64,000 nt of DNA, from positions 1 through 64,000 of the forward strand of contig CAZXOC010000001.1 of the NCBI GenBank assembly GCA_964642165.1, read 5' to 3'. The DNA is from CAYRVX01 sp964642165 (GTDB lineage: Bacteria; Planctomycetota; Phycisphaerae; SM23-33). Positions 1-7,953 of this stretch are shown here, piece after piece; the first letter of the stretch is position 1; the number at the start of each line of letters is the position of its first letter. The notes below the pieces were generated by a model, which saw only the letters and a list, made by a program, of their open reading frames with translations, ran no database searches and was not told the DNA's origin. The translations under genes and the position numbers were made by a program.

Positions 1-83
1 AAGGCGCGGAAAGGGGTCGGGGCCCGTTTTCCCCTCCCAGTAGTCAGGTCCGCGTTACCCACGAGGCAGAACGGAGCCCACCA

Positions 84-1052
84 ATGAGCGAGAACGCTGA
101 AGGCAGGCAGCTCCTGAGACGGATAGATGACCTGATCTCGGAAGGGGAATATGATTCTGCGATAGAGCTGTCGCGCGAGCTGCTCCGTCGCGCTCCCGAC
201 AAGGCGGGACAGGCATGGCTCTCCATAGCTGTATCGGAAGAAAGGGCAGGCAGACCAACGGCAGCATTGCCGGCCTTCAGGCGGGCCCTCGCTCTCGCTC
301 TGTACACGTGTGAAAGGCCCCCGCTGCCGGTCCTGAACCACTTGGGCGTGGTGCTGTACGATATGGGACTGTACGCCCGGGCGGCTGTTTGTCACAGACT
401 CACCTGCGACCGAGAGCCCAAGGCGTATCGGTTCGTGATGCTCGCGCGATGCCTGTACAGGCTAGGCCTGGTGAAGGAGGCCATCCATGCGGCAGAGGAC
501 GCGATTGAGTGCGACGAGGCATACGATGAAGCCTACCATATGCTCGGCGTCTACCTGAGGGACTTGGATCCCGCAAGGGCAGCAGACTGCCTGAAGAAGG
601 CGCTTGCGCTCGACCCGAAATGCGCAAGGACTTACGCCTCTTTGGCCGAGCTCGCGTGGCGAGAAGGTGACTGGCGCCGTGTCGTCGAGCGCGCCCGGCA
701 GGGCCTGGCGATTGACCCGGACAACGTGCTGTGTTGGGTACGGCTGGCAGAGGCCATGGAGAGGCTCGGGGAAGTCGAGGAGGCGGAGCGCGCGTTCCGA
801 AGTGGCTTGAGATCCCATGGTGACGAGAACGAGACGTGGGCAAGGAGGGAGTTCGCCGGCCTCCTTCGGAGGCAAGGGAGGCATGATGAGGCCATCGATG
901 AGTTCGAGTACGTGCTGCGGGGCTGGCCCGACGAAGCGGAAAGCTATGAATGCTATGCGGCCTTCCTGGAGGACGCTCCCGGGCTGGCCGATCGCGCCGC
1001 GGAGATCCGCGAGAGACTCGCGCGTGTGAGCAGCCTTCTGGGAAGAGTGTAG
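84..1052 (+). CDS. TPR-repeat protein
   Basis: 322-aa soluble protein made almost entirely of tetratricopeptide helices. Repeats of the type A-x-x-x-[AL]-x-L-x-P can be followed from about residue 20 to 310, for example around 'ALALDPKCARTYASLAELAW' and 'GLAIDPDNVLCWVRLAEAME'. There is no signal peptide or membrane segment, so it is probably a cytoplasmic scaffold or interaction protein. The ATG is chosen because GGAG lies about 8 nt upstream and the TPR pattern begins soon after. It is followed by a small membrane protein and a lipoprotein on the same strand, and the intervening DNA carries a short dispersed repeat. No catalytic domain is visible, so its partner cannot be named. TPR assignment is secure; the role is unknown. 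Confidence 0.8.
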   Translation: MSENAEGRQLLRRIDDLISEGEYDSAIELSRELLRRAPDKAGQAWLSIAVSEERAGRPTAALPAFRRALALALYTCERPPLPVLNHLGVVLYDMGLYARAAVCHRLTCDREPKAYRFVMLARCLYRLGLVKEAIHAAEDAIECDEAYDEAYHMLGVYLRDLDPARAADCLKKALALDPKCARTYASLAELAWREGDWRRVVERARQGLAIDPDNVLCWVRLAEAMERLGEVEEAERAFRSGLRSHGDENETWARREFAGLLRRQGRHDEAIDEFEYVLRGWPDEAESYECYAAFLEDAPGLADRAAEIRERLARVSSLLGRV

Positions 1053-1103
1053 CCCCTCCGGATGAAGAGATGGAGAGATTTCGGGGAGAAGCGCCAGTAG
1101 CTG

Positions 1104-1138
1104 CCGGAGAGGCCGAAAAGGCAGCCCGACCCCGATTC
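1104..1138 (+). repeat. dispersed 35-bp repeat, copy A
   Basis: 35-bp motif starting CCGGAGAGGCCGAAAAGGC and ending GACCCCGATTC. It matches the copy at 4947-4981 in 32 of 35 positions by hand alignment. It lies in the spacer between the TPR gene and the next gene. Confidence 0.6.
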
Positions 1139-1172
1139 GTCCTGATGGCAACGATTACGAAAGGGATCGGAC

Positions 1173-1976
1173 ATGAGTGAGCAGGTACAGCAGGAGCAAA
1201 CGCCCGTGGATCGCGCGGATGCGTTGAAGGCCAAGCGGGCCGGGCAGACCTGTATCACCGTATTCGTTGTCTTCCTGGTATCGCTGCTTTCCTTTGGAAA
1301 GGCCCCCATCTCCAGAGTCGCGGGTACGGACGGTTCCCGGGTCAACTTCAACCTGATCAGTTGCCTCGGCGTGGCCATGGGCGTCTTCGCGTTCTTCTTC
1401 CTGCTGCTACGCCTGAAGGGCATTCTGCGGCTTTCGATGACCAGGAAAGCACTTGGCCTGATAGGGAGCCTCGGCCTGATCGCCCACACGATCCTCGCTT
1501 TCCTTCCTCTTTCCTACGCGGCTCGTTCCGTCCAGCCTGCCGGCACGGCCGGGAACCGACCCTTGGGAGTGGGCGGTTCAGAGCAATGGGTAATCGACGG
1601 GAAGACCTACAGAATCTCATCGACCTACCACTTACAGTTGCCCGAAGGCTTCCAGTTCACAATCGAGCATCCATATCGATTCGGTCAAGCCCACAGGAGC
1701 ATGAACGATGCCCGTGCTCTCGAGATCGCGCTGCCCCTGATGAAGTACGCTTATGCGAACGGACTGCACAAGCGGACTTCCGTCACGAAACTTGGACAGG
1801 GCAAGGTCGTGCCATCACGGATCGGCGTCGTGCTCGTTGAGAGACAAGGCGGCACCGCCAGAGGGTATAGGGTGGCCCTCGGTCTGCAGCAGATCAAGGA
1901 GCGAATGGAGCGGATGGAGCCAGAAACTCCCGTCGGTTCTGACGTGCCGCCAGATCCGGATGGTGCGAGACGATAG
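1173..1976 (+). CDS. hypothetical membrane protein
   Basis: 267 aa. Three hydrophobic stretches are visible at about residues 24-45, 59-78 and 88-112, so the N-terminal half is membrane embedded. The C-terminal half (about 120-250) is hydrophilic and probably globular on one side of the membrane; it includes 'VIDGKTYRISSTYHLQLPEG'. I do not recognise the family. AAAGGGA stands a few bases before the ATG, supporting this start. The gene sits between a TPR protein and a lipoprotein on the same strand; a shared transcript is possible but not shown. It could be an envelope sensor or an unfamiliar DUF. Confidence 0.65.
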   Translation: MSEQVQQEQTPVDRADALKAKRAGQTCITVFVVFLVSLLSFGKAPISRVAGTDGSRVNFNLISCLGVAMGVFAFFFLLLRLKGILRLSMTRKALGLIGSLGLIAHTILAFLPLSYAARSVQPAGTAGNRPLGVGGSEQWVIDGKTYRISSTYHLQLPEGFQFTIEHPYRFGQAHRSMNDARALEIALPLMKYAYANGLHKRTSVTKLGQGKVVPSRIGVVLVERQGGTARGYRVALGLQQIKERMERMEPETPVGSDVPPDPDGARR

Positions 1977-2072
1977 CTGACCCGCTGGGACCTGGTGCCG
2001 GTTCGTTTATCTCACTCCTGTCCAAGATGGTCGTGAATCCTGGCGGCTCTCGAGGCCCCCTGGAACGGGATA

Positions 2073-2101
2073 GACCGAAAAGCTGGCCTGCCTCGGATTC
2101 C
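2073..2101 (+). repeat. dispersed repeat, diverged copy
   Basis: Segment beginning GACCGAAAAGCTGGCCTG and ending CGGATTCC resembles the GGCCGAAAAAGCAGCCTGACC core of the repeat at 4947-4981 with several substitutions and a small deletion. It lies about 50 nt before the lipoprotein start. Confidence 0.3.
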
Positions 2102-2152
2102 TGCCGATTCCTGTCGTTCTCCCGGGCAATTGGAGCCAGAGGAGTCAGACAC

Positions 2153-2632
2153 ATGAACCCACAGAGCTCCATGAGAGCAGCGATGATCCTCGGGGGACTC
2201 CTCGCGCTGCCGTCGTGCAGGACGGAGCGCTCGCAGAGGGAAGCGCGCGAGGAGGGAGATGCCGTAACGGCACCGGCGACCGCGGCAGTTTCGGGTCGGG
2301 AGGGCTGCTTTGTCTTGATCGCCGTCATCCATAGCGCCAATCCTCGCGTCCCTGGCGGCCGCGTGAGACGGCTCCTGGAGAAGGCAGGGATTCCCGCGTA
2401 CGTCTACGGGGGCGTCGGAAGTGAGATCAAGGTCCGTAGAGGCGATGTCGAGCGAGCTTACCTCCTGATTCGAAATGCGCCCGAGCTGCGCGGCGAGGTC
2501 CTGCTCTTGGATGACTACTGCGACCGCATGAGGCCCGAGGTGCGGGAAGGCTTCCGGAAGTCTCTGAAGAGAATGGGCAAAGCCGTGTATTGGGATCCCA
2601 ACCAGGACGAGACAGTTCACAAACCCGAATAG
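2153..2632 (+). CDS. small putative lipoprotein
   Basis: 159-aa protein starting MNPQSSMRAAMILGG with lipobox L-P-S-C at about residues 20-23, so probably lipid-anchored after signal peptidase II cleavage. The frame is open from 2027, but the upstream residues do not look like a protein N-terminus, while the ATG at 2153 has GGAG about 9 nt upstream and gives a proper signal sequence. The mature part (about residues 50-155) contains 'LLEKAGIPAYVYGGVGSEIK', followed by 'VRRGDVERAYLLIR'. This pattern recalls the DUF2007-like ferredoxin fold, in which a short sequence is compared to a channel value. That resemblance is only suggestive. It is the third gene of a co-directional trio. Function unknown. 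Confidence 0.6.
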   Translation: MNPQSSMRAAMILGGLLALPSCRTERSQREAREEGDAVTAPATAAVSGREGCFVLIAVIHSANPRVPGGRVRRLLEKAGIPAYVYGGVGSEIKVRRGDVERAYLLIRNAPELRGEVLLLDDYCDRMRPEVREGFRKSLKRMGKAVYWDPNQDETVHKPE

Positions 2633-2708
2633 TTCTGCGCGATCCTGAGGAGGACTCCTTCGTAGAGGCTCCGCGGGGCCGGGCAGCCGATCCCGACGGC
2701 ATGGTGGA

Positions 2709-2822
2709 ATGCGGGCCGGGATGAGAGACAGCAACGGGATCTACTTCGGCCGGCTGTCCGAGGCGACACCGCTGCCGGTGATCCGACCGGAAGGGATCGA
2801 GTGGGTCGAAGCGGAGCCATAG
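2709..2822 (+). CDS. short ORF, possible gene fragment
   Basis: 37-codon frame ending in 'NGIYFGRLSEATPLPVIRPE' then GIEWVEAEP and TAG. The residue pattern looks more protein-like than its surroundings and resembles the end of a larger protein, but there is no clear upstream coding extension and no good ribosome site. It may be a decayed remnant in this repeat-rich spacer or a chance ORF. Confidence 0.2.
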   Translation: MRAGMRDSNGIYFGRLSEATPLPVIRPEGIEWVEAEP

Positions 2823-2932
2823 CAACCGCGGCCGCGAGTCGGGCAGGCAGCAGGCCTGCAAAACAGCCGGCCTCCCTGCCGCCTGAGGGACGGGCGAGCC
2901 GGTCCCAGGCGGTCGGCGCGGACACGAAGGCC

Positions 2933-3048
2933 GGATCGGGGTCAGGCTGGTTCTCCGGTGACAGTGCCTCCAACCCGCCCACTGGCGTTCGGGCAGGCAT
3001 TTGACGAACACCGTATTCGAGAGCGGCCAAGCGCCCTGACCCCGATCC
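2933..3048. repeat. 116-bp element bounded by 13-bp inverted repeats
   Basis: GGATCGGGGTCAG at 2933-2945 and its exact reverse complement CTGACCCCGATCC at 3036-3048 bound 116 bp with no convincing gene. The terminal sequence is the same as the end of the dispersed repeat at 1104-1138 and 4947-4981. This resembles a MITE or a REP/BIME-type unit. Confidence 0.5.
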
Positions 3049-3065
3049 GCCACCGATCCGGGCCT

Positions 3066-3331
3066 CTACGGTCTCATCCGTCTGCGTCGGAGCAGGGCGA
3101 TTCCGCCCAGGGCCACGAGCGTCAGCGTCGCCGGTTCGGGGACGACGTTGGCGAACGAGTCGAAGCCCAGCGTCCCCGACGGCGCCGACGTGCCGCCGAA
3201 GATGCCGAAGCCCCACTGCTGCGGGTTGACCAGCAGCTCCGCGGCCGTCTTGCCCTGCGTGTCGATGATCGTGGTCCAGTCGGCGTCGTTGAGGACGAGC
3301 TGGTTCGCCGTCCAGTCGTCGCCGGCTGGGC
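3066..3331 (-). pseudogene. orphan C-terminal part of a PEP-CTERM protein
   Basis: On the minus strand a frame from about 3331 to the TAG at 3066-3068 encodes about 88 residues ending in a classical PEP-CTERM sorting signal: VPEP, the hydrophobic stretch ATLTLVALGGIALL, then RRRRMRP. Upstream of VPEP lies 'QQWGFGIFGGTSAPSGTLGF', typical of the region before the signal in such exported proteins. No start codon or signal peptide is present. The coding-like sequence begins within a few bases of the stop codon of the SpoIIE-type phosphatase and in a different frame. The N-terminal part of the gene is therefore missing, through deletion, recombination or misassembly. Family assignment of the tail is secure; pseudogene status is inferred. 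Confidence 0.65.
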
Positions 3332-4102
3332 TCAGACGCGGTCGATGACGAGGATGGTCTCGTCGTCGCCTTGGCGGGCGCTGTGGCGGAAGTCCTCAAC
3401 GGCCTGGAAGACGGCCTCGGCGCACTGGGCGGGCGAGCGCTCGGACGTGGCCTGGATCACCTCGTGGAGGCGGCGGGACCCGAAGCGGTCGGCGTCGGGG
3501 TCGGTGGCGTCGATGATGCCGTCGGTGTAGAGCACCATCCGCTCGCCCGGCTGGAAGGTGTGGCAGGCCTCCTTCGGGTCGAACTCCTGGACGCCCAGGA
3601 GGATGTTCCGCGGGCCGAGATGGACGGCCGCGCAGCGCTTCGTGTTGCACAGGAAGGGCATGGGGTGCCCGGCGTTGACGAAGAAGGCGATCCCCGACGG
3701 GGCGTCGATGACGGCGTAAAGCATCGAGCAGCACATCACCGATCCCGTCCGGTCGCCGAGGTCCAGCAGCATCTCGTTCAGGGCGGTGACCATCTGCTTG
3801 GGGCGGCTGCACTCGAGGGGGTTGGTCCGCAGGAAGCCCATGATCTTGGCCATGAGCAGCGAGGCCCGCACGCCGTGGCCGACCACGTCGCCGACGATCC
3901 AGGCCACCTGGTCCTCGTTGAGGCGGATGAAGTCGTAGAAGTCGCCGCCGACGCTGCCGCACATCCGGTTGAGCGCCGCGGCGCGGTAGTGCGGGCAGGG
4001 CGGCGGGGACAGCGCCGGCAGCAGGGCCGCCTGAAGCTCGGCCGCCAGCGCGAGGTCCAGCTCCGATTCCGACTCGCTGCGAGCGTCACTGACGGAAATC
4101 AT
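3332..4102 (-). CDS. SpoIIE-family (PP2C-type) serine phosphatase
   Basis: 256 aa from the ATG at 4102 (MISVSDARSESE). The PPM/SpoIIE catalytic fold is visible throughout: 'GGDFYDFIRL' and 'GDVVGHGVRASLLMAK' near residues 50-85 supply metal-binding Asp residues. Later come 'LYTDGIIDATD' and, at the C-terminus, 'DDETILVIDRV'. Such enzymes dephosphorylate Ser/Thr phosphoproteins, often anti-sigma-factor antagonists, in partner-switching pathways. No sensor domain is attached and no anti-sigma gene is nearby. GGAG precedes the chosen ATG by about 11 nt. The frame is open to 4288, but the extra residues are Pro/Arg-rich and unlike this family. The stop abuts the orphan PEP-CTERM tail. Family is secure; pathway unknown. 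Confidence 0.85.
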   Translation of the reverse strand: MISVSDARSESESELDLALAAELQAALLPALSPPPCPHYRAAALNRMCGSVGGDFYDFIRLNEDQVAWIVGDVVGHGVRASLLMAKIMGFLRTNPLECSRPKQMVTALNEMLLDLGDRTGSVMCCSMLYAVIDAPSGIAFFVNAGHPMPFLCNTKRCAAVHLGPRNILLGVQEFDPKEACHTFQPGERMVLYTDGIIDATDPDADRFGSRRLHEVIQATSERSPAQCAEAVFQAVEDFRHSARQGDDETILVIDRV

Positions 4103-4232
4103 CGTGTACCCAGGCTCCGTTCCTTCGCCAGCCGGACCCGCTGGCTCGCCGGCGGCCGCCGGGTCGCGCGTGCGGGCGATCGTCGTTGAGCAGGGCCGCA
4201 ACGTGCCCCAGTGCCCGACGTGACTCCTTTTC

Positions 4233-4238
4233 ACTATA
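4233..4238 (-). promoter_or_regulatory. possible -10 element for the SpoIIE-type phosphatase
   Basis: TATAGT on the minus strand, about 130 nt before the chosen start at 4102. No good -35 box is visible at the usual spacing, so this is weak support only. Confidence 0.25.
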
Positions 4239-4293
4239 GGCCGGCTCCCGCACCCGCTGCGCGCAAAGCGCCCGGCCGCCGAGGGCATCGGCT

Positions 4294-4543
4294 TGGCGTA
4301 CGAACAAGCCGAGTCTGTACCGTCGCGGCCTGACGGGCGAGGAGACGGCGTCGTTCACCCACGACGGGTCGGAGGCGCTGGAGAATGCCCTGGACAGCGC
4401 CTTCGGCCCGGACGAGCGACAGCGCTGCGTCTGCCGCAAGCCGGGCCACCCGTGGGATGCGGTGGCGGACAAGGAGGCCCGCAAGTCGATCCGTCGGGAG
4501 GCGGGGAGGATTTGCGGCGTGGATACGGCCGAGGAGGCCCGCA
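4294..4543 (+). pseudogene. possible Mutator/IS256-type transposase remnant, cut by gap
   Basis: An open frame runs into the N gap and encodes about 83 residues: 'LYRRGLTGEETASFTHDGSE', then ALENALDSAF, QRC, and later DTAEEAR. The order D-G-x-x-(A/G)-L, about 20 residues, then QRC followed by a basic segment matches the middle of Mutator/IS256 transposases (family pattern D-G ... QRC-x-H-K). Here the usual QRCxxHKxRN is degenerate (QRCVCRKPGH). No ATG with a ribosome site precedes it, and the sequence after the gap does not obviously continue it. It is probably a decayed fragment; a chance resemblance cannot be excluded. Confidence 0.35.
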
Positions 4544-4643
4544 NNNNNNNNNNNNNNNNNNNNNNNNNNNNNNNNNNNNNNNNNNNNNNNNNNNNNNNNN
4601 NNNNNNNNNNNNNNNNNNNNNNNNNNNNNNNNNNNNNNNNNNN
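4544..4643. other. assembly gap (100 N)
   Basis: Run of exactly 100 N, the conventional placeholder for unknown length. The flanks do not overlap. It interrupts the possible transposase remnant, consistent with a repeat breaking the assembly. Confidence 0.95.
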
Positions 4644-5224
4644 CGAGCCGCAGGCGGCGCCGCCCGGACCGTCTGGACAGGGCGTTCCGGAAGGAGTTCT
4701 CGGTGTCATGACGGGCCCACGGGTGAGGTGGCGCGCGCCCTTGCCGAATCGCCTCGGCCTCGCTAGGATGGCAGATGGCCGCGATGCCCCGACTGGCTCA
4801 ACGCCTTGGCGCATCGTCGGCACGGGACGACGACCATGGCCCACGGGGAGTTCACCCGCGCGGCCGCCAGGCCGGCCGCCTCCGCGGCCGGAGGCGCAGC
4901 CCGGCTTGCCCGCGCTTCCGGAAGGCGCAACGAGCCCGCAGGTGACCCGGCGAGGCCGAAAAAGCAGCCTGACCCCGATTCCTCTGCTCGGCGGTGATCG
5001 CTGTAGTCTGCGCAGCCGCGTCGCCGGCGGGGGCCCGGGCCGACCGGGCTCCGGCCACCGGCGCCGGAGGGTGGCTGCTGTACGCTCCCTTGTGGCAATG
5101 GCGATCCGGATTGTCGCGGAGCACGTTATAGTTGTGCGTGACCACCGGCCGGGCCTGCGGTACGATGAGCCATGGTTGTACCGCTTGATCTGACCGCGCG
5201 ACAGAGCCCGGACAGGAGAATGCC
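4644..5224. other. non-coding stretch before the glycan locus
   Basis: No credible gene on either strand. It contains a short GC hairpin (4878-4895), the best copy of the dispersed repeat (4947-4981), and near its end TATAGT at 5127-5132, flanked by GCAC/GTGC, a possible -10 region for the downstream operon. No convincing -35 box is visible. Confidence 0.5.
4947..4981 (+). repeat. dispersed 35-bp repeat, copy D
   Basis: Begins CCGGCGAGGCCGAAAAAGC and ends GACCCCGATTC. It differs from the copy at 1104-1138 at three positions. Confidence 0.6.
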
Positions 5225-6691
5225 ATGACGGAAAGGAACCTGGCCGCAACCGTAGTCACACTCGCCGCCGTGGCCCTGACGGGCCTCGTTCTTCCTGCTT
5301 CGGCCAAGGAACTCCCGGCACAACTGCCCGATCCGGACGGGAAAGCCCCGGATACCACCAAGCCGGTCAAGGTCTACATCTTGTCGGGTCAATCCAACAT
5401 GGTGGGGATGGGGGATATCAGCGGCGGGTTCTCCCGGTGGGGCCCGCAGGTTCTGGAGCCCGTGGTTTCCGTCTATCCCGGGCCCTATTCCCCCAAGGCT
5501 GACTACGACAAGATGACCCCGATCGAGACCAAGAAACTGCCGAAGTACGGCGGAGTACGACCCACGCCGTTTCCCGGTGGGGGCACCCAGGTCGTGAGAG
5601 GGCATCTGAGAATGAAGACCTCCGGGGTGTACGAATTCAAGCCCGGCTACGCGAAGTCTTCGTACAACATCATGGAAGTCGACGGCGTGGAGGTCTATCG
5701 AAGAGACGTCGGCAAGGAACCGGTGCTTACCGGATTCAAGTTCGCCGCCGGGAAGAAATACCCCTTCAAGATCACCTTCCTGACCGAGGCTGCCGGTGGT
5801 CTGGGGTGGGTGGGCAGAACGGACATCCCCGGGACGCTGAATACCGTGGTGAGAAAGGAGAAGAAGTGGCCCCACCTGGTGGATGACGAGGGGAACTGGA
5901 CCGTGCGAAATGACGTGATCTACAAGGGGGTAATCTCCGCCGTGGCACAGGGGCCGTTGACGGTCGGCATCCAGGGCAACACCATCGGGCCTGAACTGCA
6001 GTTCGGGCACGTCATGGGCTACTACCACGGCGAACCGGTCCTCCTCATCAAGGCCTCTATAGGCAACCGGAGTTTGGGCTGGGACATCCTGCCTCCGGGA
6101 AGCAAGAGATTCACGTACGACGGCCGGACCTACGCCGGCTACAAGGACACGCCGTCGGCCTGGGTGGAAGGGCAGCCCAAGAAGAAGGTGAACTGGTATG
6201 CCGGCAAGCAATACGATGACTATGTCAAAGCCATCCGTGACGTCCTGGACAACTTTGACGCTCTTTTCCCCGCCTACAAGGCCCAGGGCCATGAAGTAGC
6301 CGGCTTTGTGTGGTGGCAGGGGCATAAGGATGGGAACCCGGCCCATGCCAGCCGCTACGAGCAGAACCTGGTACGCCTGATCAAGGCCCTGCGGAGAGAA
6401 TTCAAAGCGCCGACCGCACCCTTTGTGCTGGCCACCATCGGATTCGGCGGTTGGGAGATGAAAGGTCCTCACCTGACCGTGGCCAAAGCACAATTGGCCG
6501 TGAGCGGGGAGAAGGGGAAGTACCCGGAATTCGCCGGCAATGTACTAACCGTTGAAACCCGGGGTTTCTGGCGGAGCGCCGAGCAGTCTCCGCGAAACCA
6601 GGGCTATCACTACAATCGAAACGCCGAAACCTACATGCTGGTCGGCGACGCGCTGGGCCGCGGCATGGTGGAATTGCTGGAAGGAAAGTGA
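5225..6691 (+). CDS. secreted SASA/SGNH-type carbohydrate esterase
   Basis: 488 aa with a signal peptide (residues 1 to about 27, ending PASAKE). The block I motif 'VYILSGQSNMVGMGD' carries the predicted catalytic serine S57, as in the sialate O-acetylesterase/CE6-like SASA family, which removes acetyl groups from sugars. Residues about 110-220 form an insertion beginning 'RPTPFPGGGTQVVRGHLRMK', with 'SGVYEF' and 'YNIMEVDGVEVY', resembling a PA14-type carbohydrate-binding beta barrel. The C-terminal part returns to the hydrolase fold (GFVWWQGHKDGN at about 358-370). GGAGAATGCC precedes the ATG. It is the first gene of a co-directional glycan locus with a GH29 fucosidase. The enzyme class is well supported; the exact substrate is not. 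Confidence 0.85.
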   Translation: MTERNLAATVVTLAAVALTGLVLPASAKELPAQLPDPDGKAPDTTKPVKVYILSGQSNMVGMGDISGGFSRWGPQVLEPVVSVYPGPYSPKADYDKMTPIETKKLPKYGGVRPTPFPGGGTQVVRGHLRMKTSGVYEFKPGYAKSSYNIMEVDGVEVYRRDVGKEPVLTGFKFAAGKKYPFKITFLTEAAGGLGWVGRTDIPGTLNTVVRKEKKWPHLVDDEGNWTVRNDVIYKGVISAVAQGPLTVGIQGNTIGPELQFGHVMGYYHGEPVLLIKASIGNRSLGWDILPPGSKRFTYDGRTYAGYKDTPSAWVEGQPKKKVNWYAGKQYDDYVKAIRDVLDNFDALFPAYKAQGHEVAGFVWWQGHKDGNPAHASRYEQNLVRLIKALRREFKAPTAPFVLATIGFGGWEMKGPHLTVAKAQLAVSGEKGKYPEFAGNVLTVETRGFWRSAEQSPRNQGYHYNRNAETYMLVGDALGRGMVELLEGK

Positions 6692-6749
6692 TTCGGGCCT
6701 ACCGTCGCATGCGCGGTGAACTGTAATGTGTAATACAGAGGAACAGTAA

Positions 6750-7892
6750 ATGAAGACGCGGATAATGGCATTGTATCTGTGTCTGGGAATCATGGGCACG
6801 GCTTCTGCAGCCGAACCTAGGAACGCAAGTACTCCAGTCGCAGCAACAGAGATCAAAGAGATCAAAGCCTACTGTATTGATTTCAACTGGTGGCGACGGC
6901 GTTTTGCGAAGCCCGGAGCGTTTGTCAATAGCGATCCGGCGACGCATGTGGCGTGGTACAGGGCGATGGGGGTGAATGTCATCCAGACGTTCTGCGTTTC
7001 CTGCAATGGCTACGCCTGGTACAAGAACGGCTTCGTTCCGGAGCAGCCGGGGCTCAAGCACGACTTTCTTCCGGAGATGGTACGCTTGGGGCACAAGGAA
7101 GGCATGCTCGTGATGGGCTATTTCTGCATCGGCGCCAACACCCGATGGGGGCAGGAGCGTCCCGGCCTGAGCTATGGGACGCCGAGCACGTATCATATCC
7201 CGTACACCGATGAGTATCTGGCCTACCTGTCCGCCGCCATCGGCGATGCGGTCCGCAAGACCGGCATTGACGGCTTCATGATTGACTGGGTGTGGCAGCC
7301 GCGGCGGCTGTCCACCAAGGGCAAATGGTTGGAGTGCGAGAAGAAGTTGTATGCGCAACTGGTGGGCGAGAGGTTTCCGGGGGAAGACAAGCTGTCCAAG
7401 AAGCAGGAAGTCGCCTACAGCCGCGAGGCCATTGGGCGGTGTTGGAGAACGATCCGCACAGCGGCAAAGGAGGCGAACCCGAAGTGCATTGTCTGGCTGA
7501 CCAGCAACCATACGACACACCCGCATGTCGTCAACTCGAGCATGTACAAAGAGGCGGATTGGCTGATGAACGAGGCCGGCGACATGAGGCGCATTAACGC
7601 CATAAAGGCCATGGTCGGCAAACACACCCGCCTCATCACCTGTCTGGCACGATGGAACCGGCAGGATGCAACCGAGGTTGTCCCGGAGGCCCTGAAGGCA
7701 GGCATCGGACTGTACGGCTTCGCCTTGCCCATCAACCGTACGCCTCGGCACCTGGAGAAGCTGCTGGCACGTCCCGTGCACGAGCTGAAGGGCGACGACC
7801 GGAACATCGCCGTTCTCGCGCGCGCGTACCACGGCGTGTCCATCGATGCGGTGAGGAGTGATGAGGGCCGCTTCCTTGAGCAAGAGAAATAG
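6750..7892 (+). CDS. secreted TIM-barrel glycosidase-like protein
   Basis: 380 aa with signal peptide MKTRIMALYLCLGIMGTASA. The mature protein looks like a (beta/alpha)8 barrel: 'IKAYCIDFNWWRRRFAKPGA' (beta 1), MGVNVIQTFCVSCNGYAWYK, 'GMLVMGYFCIGANTRWGQ', 'GIDGFMIDWVWQPRR' with a strand-end Asp typical of retaining glycoside hydrolases, and 'CIVWLTSNHTTHPHVV'. The pattern resembles GH29/GH114-type or uncharacterised planctomycete glycosidases, but I cannot place it in a numbered family. GAGGA stands 7 nt before the ATG. It lies between two esterases and is likely co-transcribed with them. Hydrolase fold moderately sure; activity unknown. Confidence 0.65.
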   Translation: MKTRIMALYLCLGIMGTASAAEPRNASTPVAATEIKEIKAYCIDFNWWRRRFAKPGAFVNSDPATHVAWYRAMGVNVIQTFCVSCNGYAWYKNGFVPEQPGLKHDFLPEMVRLGHKEGMLVMGYFCIGANTRWGQERPGLSYGTPSTYHIPYTDEYLAYLSAAIGDAVRKTGIDGFMIDWVWQPRRLSTKGKWLECEKKLYAQLVGERFPGEDKLSKKQEVAYSREAIGRCWRTIRTAAKEANPKCIVWLTSNHTTHPHVVNSSMYKEADWLMNEAGDMRRINAIKAMVGKHTRLITCLARWNRQDATEVVPEALKAGIGLYGFALPINRTPRHLEKLLARPVHELKGDDRNIAVLARAYHGVSIDAVRSDEGRFLEQEK

Positions 7893-7953
7893 GTGTGCCG
7901 TTCCTTTCAGGGTACTCACGGCGTTGCCATCAGAGGAAGGAAAGCAGGAGAAG

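Noticed and set aside
7858..7953. Earlier start for the double esterase at 7858
   Set aside because: It would overlap the preceding gene and lacks a signal peptide; 7954 has AGGAG and a hydrophobic N-terminus.
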